A stretch of DNA of 64,000 nt from Spinacia oleracea (Eukaryota > Streptophyta > Magnoliopsida > Caryophyllales > Amaranthaceae): the NCBI RefSeq assembly GCF_020520425.1, contig NC_079487.1:65340398-65404397 (forward strand), given 5' to 3'. Shown here one piece after another: positions 58,700-64,000 of the stretch. Under the pieces are notes generated by a model. It had not been told where the DNA came from, did not search any database, and was given only the letters and a program-made list of their open reading frames with translations. Position numbers and translations under genes: made by a program. Each line of letters begins with the position of its first letter. Within the stretch, counting starts at the first letter, position 1.

Positions 58700-61108
58700 T
58701 AATTTTACTTTTGAATCTGAATGTTTCTACTGTAAGAACAAGGTGAGCCAACTCGTTTCTGAATCTGAATGCTTCTACTGTAAGAAGAAGGGGCATTGGA
58801 AGAAAGATTACTTGAAGCTTAAGGAAGATCAGAAGAACGGAACAATCGTTCTATCTTCAGGTATTTTCGTTATAGACTGTATACTTGCTAATTCAACTTC
58901 TTGGGTATTAGATACAGGTTGTGGCTCACACTTATGTTCCAATCCACAGGGATTAAGAAGAAGTAGAAGGTTAAGCAAGGGTGAAGTCGACCTACGAGTG
59001 GGAAATTGAGCACGGATTGCTGCATTAGCTGTAGGAACTTATTATTTGTCGTTGCCCTCTGGGCTAGTTTTGGAACTAGAAGAATATTTCCATTTTCCAA
59101 GTCTTACTAAAAACATCATTTCTGTTTCTTGCTTAGATGCTAAGGGATTTTCCTTTTTAATAAAAGACAATAGTTGCTCGTTTTATTTTAAAGAGATGTT
59201 TTATGGATCTGCTAGATTAGTCAATGGACTTTATTTACTAGATCACGACAAACAAGTTTATAACATAAATACCAAAAAGGCCAAAAAGAATGATTCAGAT
59301 CTCACCTATCTGTGGCATTGTCGATTAGGCCATATTAACATGAAGCGCATAGAAAGACTTCAAAAGGAAGGAATTCTAGAACCATTTGACTTAGAGGATT
59401 ATGGTAAGTGCGAATCATGTTTACTTGGAAAAATGATAAAGCAACCTTTCTCTAAAGTTGGAGAAAGAGCAACTGAACTATTGGGTTTAATCCATACAGA
59501 TGTATGTGGACCAATGAGTTCAAATGCTAGAGGTGGTTTCAGCTACTTTATCACTTTCACTAATGACTTCAGTAGATATGGTTATGTCTACCTAATGAAG
59601 CATAAGTCTGAATCCTTTGACAAATTCAAGGAATTTCAGAGTGAAGTAGAGAATCAGTTAGGCAAAAAGATTAAGGCACTGCGGTCTGATAGAGGCGGTG
59701 AATATCTGAGCTATGAATTTGATGACCATCGGAAAGAATGTGGAATTCTGTCAGGATTGACTCCTCCAGGAACACCTCAATGGAACGGCGTGTCAGAACG
59801 GAGGAACAGGACCTTGCTAGACATGGTTCGATCAATGATGGGTAAGGCCGAACTTCCAATAGAAATTTGGGAACATGCACTAAACACAGCTGCACTCACA
59901 CTAAATAGAGCTCCGTCTAAAGCTGTCGAAAAGACTCCATATGAGTTATGGTTTGGAAAGCCTCCAAATGTGTCTTTTCTTAAGATTTGGGGTTGTGAAG
60001 TATACGTCAAACGATTAATTTCAGACAAACTTCAACCAAAATCTGACAAATGTATCCTTGTGGGCTACCCAAAGGAAATAAAGGGGTATTACTTCTAGAA
60101 TACATCTGAGAACAAGGTGTTTGTTGCTCGAGATGGTATCTTTTTGGAAAGAGATCACATTTCCAAAATGACAAGTGGGAGAAAAGTAGACCTCGAAGAA
60201 ATTCGAGTCGAACAACAAACTGTAGAGAATGCTCAAGATGACATTCAGGTTAAAATTCAGAGATCTTTAGAAGTATCTGGTGAGAATCAAGAACCATCTA
60301 GAAATGTAACCCCGCGTAGATCGCAGAGATATAGGTCTCAAACGGAAAGATACTTAGGTATTTTGACGAACGAGAGCCATGAAGTTCTATTGCTGGAAAG
60401 CGATGAACCTGCAACTTACAAACAAGCTATGACGAGCCCTAGCTCCAAGCAATGGCAAGAAGCCATGCAATTTGAATTAGACTCCATGTCTGAAAACCAA
60501 GTTTGGGATTTGGTCGATTTGCCAGATGGCTACCAAGCCATAGGAAGCAAATGGGTTTTCAAACTGAAAAAGGACAAGAATGGGAAACTAGAAGTTTTCA
60601 AAGCTAGATTGGTTGCAAAAGGTTACAGGCAAGTCCACGTTGTGGATTACGATGAAACCTTTTCACCAGTTGCAATGCTAAAGTCTATTCGGATAATGTT
60701 AGCAATCGCTGCATATTACGATTCGAAATATGGCAGATGGATGTCAAAACCGCTTTCTTAAATGACGTTTTAATAGAAACTGTGTTTATGACACAGCCTG
60801 GGGGTTTTGAGGATCCAAAGAATGCTAAAAAGGTATGCAAGCTTAAGAAATCCATTTATGGATTGAAGCAAGCATCAAGGAGCTGGAATATACATTTTGA
60901 TGAAAGCAGTCAGTGACTTTGGCTTCGTCAAGAACGCAAACGAATCTTGTGTATACAAGAAGGTCAGTGGGAGAAAAACTGCTTTTCTAGTATTATATGT
61001 CGACGACATATTACTTATCGGAAATGACATTCATATGTTGAACTCTGTCAAGATTTGGCTTGGAAAATGTTGTTCGATGAAGGATCTAGGTGAAGCACAG
61101 TACATACT
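58700..61108 (+). pseudogene. Decayed Copia gag-pol relic
   Basis: Fragments in canonical Copia order: a zinc knuckle (CFYCKKKGHWKKD; partly duplicated at 58711 and 58760), protease (SWVLDTGCGSHLCSN, about 58900), integrase (HCRLGH and CESCLLGK zinc residues; catalytic DDE in HTDVCGP, RSDRGGEY and GVSERRN) and reverse transcriptase (KWVFKLKKDKNGK; YVDDILL near 60990). Breaks: TGA at 59007, TAG at 60096, frameshifts near 60720 and 60900. The gag core and 5' LTR are missing. It ends inside reverse transcriptase (EAQYIL) exactly where the next LTR begins. Not functional. Confidence 0.9.
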
Positions 61109-61417
61109 TGAAGGAAATAATGCCCTTGGTCCAAGTATGCATTTAATGGTAAGTCTAATAAATGCGGTTCAGTATTAATTATACAAGTTAATAATTCAGC
61201 GAGATCAAGTGAACTGTATGCCTAGCTAGAGGCCGCTTCAGTTCAAGTGGATTAATGATATTAATCCACAACTTACTCTTGATTGAACCCGTAGGGTCAC
61301 ACAAATAGTACGTAAACGGATCAAGTATTTAATGGTATTAAATACTCCATCTATGGATATTCAGAATCGACGGATCTTGGTTCCAGTGGGAGCTGGGATC
61401 GTCAAAGGCAAATAATG

Positions 61418-61745
61418 AATACTCCGGAAACGATGATATTGTCGGAAACGGAAATATGGATCGTATCGGAAATATAAATATTATCCAAGTCGTAGATGTT
61501 GCCGGAAACGGAAACATGGTACGTATCGGAAAATATTATCGGGAATGGAAATATTGCCGGAATCTGAAATATTGCCGGAAACGGAAATATTGTCGGAATC
61601 GGAAATATTACCGGAATCGGAAAATAATTCCGGAAACGGAAATATTAAATATTTGTTCGAAACGGAAATTTATTCCGGAATCGGAAATATTAAATATTGT
61701 TCATATCCGAAATGAATTCCGGAATCGGAAAATTAATCGGAAGCG
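61418..61745 (+). repeat. Short tandem array, CCGGAAACGGAAATATT type
   Basis: Around fifteen degenerate 15-20 bp units built from (C)CGGAAWCGGAAATATT, lying in the upstream half of the Copia LTR. Confidence 0.88.
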
Positions 61746-62107
61746 CGTCGTACGAATAAACATCGGACGAGCTTGCTAGACGCAAGGCCTAGCACAAAGC
61801 TAGGCCCACCGCCTAGCGAAGCCCGCGCGACCAAACAAGCAAATCCCAGCGCGAGCAAGGCCAGCAGGCGCGCCCCTCGTGGGCTGCGAGCTGTTGGTGG
61901 GCCAGGCCTCACCGCACGCGCATGACGCCCCTCGTGGGCTGCTGTGCGTGTGTGAGTGTTTGTGCTTGTGTACGAAACCTTGATCGATTAGGATTCGTTT
62001 AGATTGATTTCCTAAATCTACTAGATAATTAATTAATTGAATTTGAGTTAAATTCAGATTAGTTAATTTGTTTCCTAGTAGGATTCTAATATCCGATACC
62101 CATACCC

Positions 62108-62115
62108 TATAAATA
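62108..62115 (+). promoter_or_regulatory. TATA box of the Copia LTR
   Basis: CCCTATAAATAGGTG about 360 bp before the LTR end. Confidence 0.6.
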
Positions 62116-62467
62116 GGTGATCATGGTTCACAATTTATATCGAGTAATTCAAGTATTCATTCAAGTTTTAGGCTTAAAACTCAGACTTTTATTTGTCATA
62201 AAAATCCGAAATTTATAGTACCTTTGGCGCAATTTTAGTTAATTAAACCTAAGGCGGATCCGAGCGTGCTGTGGACTATCTACGGAGGGACGACACTTGG
62301 AGTCCTAGACTTGTTCTTGTTCGGTTTGGATGCAGCTAGGGAGGACACGCTACAAAGAGTATGCATCCTAAATTATGCTAATTGTTATGTGGCAATTAAT
62401 TTGGAATCCTGGCTTTTATGGTTTTTCCGCATGATTTATATTCATTTATATGTATCATAACCTAACA

Positions 62468-64000
62468 GTGGTATCATGAGCCTCTAATTAATTCCATAAT
62501 AATTTCTTCACATGGTTAAATTTTATAAATTTGCAAGGAATTAAAAGGGGTGATTAATTTCGTAATTGTAATTAATGCAAATTTGCGATTATTTTATTAT
62601 ATGTTCGCAGTTTTTCGGCAGTTTCTTCGTTACTCAACGAAATTGAGTGATTTTTGTGTCAATTTTGTATGTAAAAGGCATTCTAAAATTTTGACAAAAA
62701 GATTATTTTTCGGCCGAACCCAGAATTCCCAAATTCGAAGCCTAACTATGACTTTTCGGAGGTTTTAGTTTTTCGAACACAAAATTTGTAATTTTTAAGA
62801 TGTTAAATTAAATATTTGCGCTTCTTGTTGTTAAATCTTGAATTTTTGATTGACCTACAGTATATGTTTAACAAATTTAAGTGCCTAAGCTTGTTAATTA
62901 TACAATCTAATTTGTAATTGTAATTAATTTGTTGAAATTCGAATAATTTAGAATTTGATTTGATTTTCATAATTAATTGACGATTTAATTAGGTATCCAT
63001 GATTAAAAACCACCATAAAAATTGTTAATTTTTGATAAATTTTACATTTTTATGACCTAGATTTGAATCCATGATAATCGGAAATTAATTGAATAATAAA
63101 TTTTCGATTTTTCGCCCTAAATTTATGAAATTAATATAATTTATTAATTTGTCTATAAATTTGAATTAAAAAGTTTTAATTTTTATATAATTCGCTCATG
63201 AATGTTGCACGCACAAAGCAAAAGAAGCTATGTGTTACCCTAAGGGGTGTTGTATAGTGCGGGCATGCGACGACGAGCAAGGGAGCTCGTCGCCCATGCG
63301 TTACGAATGCAGCGAGCAACAAGCATGGCACGCGCGCAAGGCAGTGATGCCTGCGCGTGTGTGCTGCGTGATGGGCGATGGACGAAGGGGCAAGGCACAA
63401 GCCGAGCGAGCAGACGCGTGTGGGCAGCGATGGATGCTGCGCCACAGCGCGCGCTGCCTCGCCCAACGAGCAGACCAGGCGCGTCGAGTGAGGCGGGCTG
63501 CGCGCAACGTGGCCTGGGCTGGCTGCGATGCGTGTGGCCTCTCGTGCTTTGTTGTGCGATCAATCGTTGGGACGCCGCTGCCTCGTGACTCGATGGGGCT
63601 TGGGCGCAAGCCCAAGTGCCTCGTCGTGTTACGATTGATACGCTTTGAATTTAATTTTAAATTTTCAGTTCGGAAACGATTTTAATTAATTTTTAAAATT
63701 CTTACTTTAAATTGTTTTCCCGGAATATAATTTTGAATAATCTAATTATTATAAATTCTAATTTATACTAATTATTTTACTAAAATTAAGACCTTGAATA
63801 AATTTAAATTTATTTATTTAATTCAACTGAAAATAAATTAAAGGATTCAATTAGTAATTTATATGAGCTTTAAATTTTAATTAAATTTGTATGTTTCCGG
63901 TTAGACTAGGAAATACAATTTGATGTTTAAAATTAGTAAAGCATGTAAATTTATTGGTTTAAGTGGGAGCGTTTTTGTCATAAACTCTTGATTAGGTCTA
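62468..64000 (+). mobile_element. Leader of the second Copia element (runs out of window)
   Basis: AT-rich leader with a GC-rich island at about 63230-63640. Overlapping frames up to 151 codons occur on both strands of the island but are low-complexity and mutually exclusive. No gag domain seen before the window ends. Confidence 0.6.
62469..62482 (+). other. Primer binding site, tRNA-iMet-like
   Basis: TGGTATCATGAGCC one base after the LTR; fits the iMet complement except for one extra T. Confidence 0.75.

Larger units (their letters stand above)
61109..62467 (+). mobile_element. 5' LTR of a second Copia (SIRE-like) element
   Basis: TGAAGGAAATAATGCCC to CATAACCTAACA, 1359 bp, followed at once by a primer site, so it is a 5' LTR on the plus strand. 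It contains a GGAAACGGAAATATT array, a GC-rich block (61770-61960) and a TATA box (TATAAATA, 62108-62115). It interrupts the reverse transcriptase of the older relic. The SIRE-like name and resemblance to an abundant spinach repeat come from memory. Confidence 0.8.

Noticed and set aside
63176-63685. Five overlapping frames of 96-151 codons near the window end
   Set aside because: Produced by a GC-rich island lacking stops on both strands; Ala/Arg/Cys-biased and unlike any Gag.

Overview
This is plant nuclear DNA: spliced genes with GT-AG introns, LTR retrotransposons with tRNA-iMet and tRNA-Asp primer sites, Helitron ends, MITEs and a SINE. From memory, the repeats (GGAAACGGAAATATT-type Copia LTR, GCCCAGGCCTGGGC palindromes, Athila and Tat elements) resemble those common in Amaranthaceae such as spinach. 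That assignment is inference. No bacterial-type genes, RNA genes or CRISPR arrays are visible.

Bases 1-33676 are a nest of LTR retrotransposons. A plus-strand Tat/Ogre-like element (2366-9639 plus 19207-20999) carries tandem repeats, paired GC palindromes and an antisense fragment of a host YTH-domain (ECT-type) gene. It is split by a minus-strand, gag-only element at 9640-19206 with two equal 2964-bp LTRs and the 5-bp duplication TTGGG. An older LTR of the same family starts the window (1-2365). Bases 21000-33676 are the 3' end and 3' LTR of a plus-strand Athila-like element. Its LTR is split by a minus-strand Athila derivative (23565-31463, duplication CAGCC) that keeps only gag and protease, and by a MITE at 32231-32508.

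Bases 34400-41113 are Helitron territory. A short Helitron with a tandemly duplicated 5' end is followed by a mosaic of broken host-gene exons: the J-domain part of an ERdj2/Sec63-like gene and an EFR3-like ARM-repeat gene. The mosaic ends at a hairpin plus CTAG|T, a Helitron-type 3' terminus.

The one intact host gene is INTS9, an Integrator complex subunit, on the plus strand at 41769-56263. It has eleven coding exons that join in frame to 683 residues. Its introns hold a Tourist-like element, Stowaway-like MITEs, two Helitrons, two hAT-like elements and a SINE with a 17-bp duplication.

Downstream lie a Myb/SANT-like pseudogene, a decayed Copia polyprotein (58700-61108) and, cutting its reverse transcriptase, the 5' LTR, primer site and leader of a second Copia element that runs out of the window.
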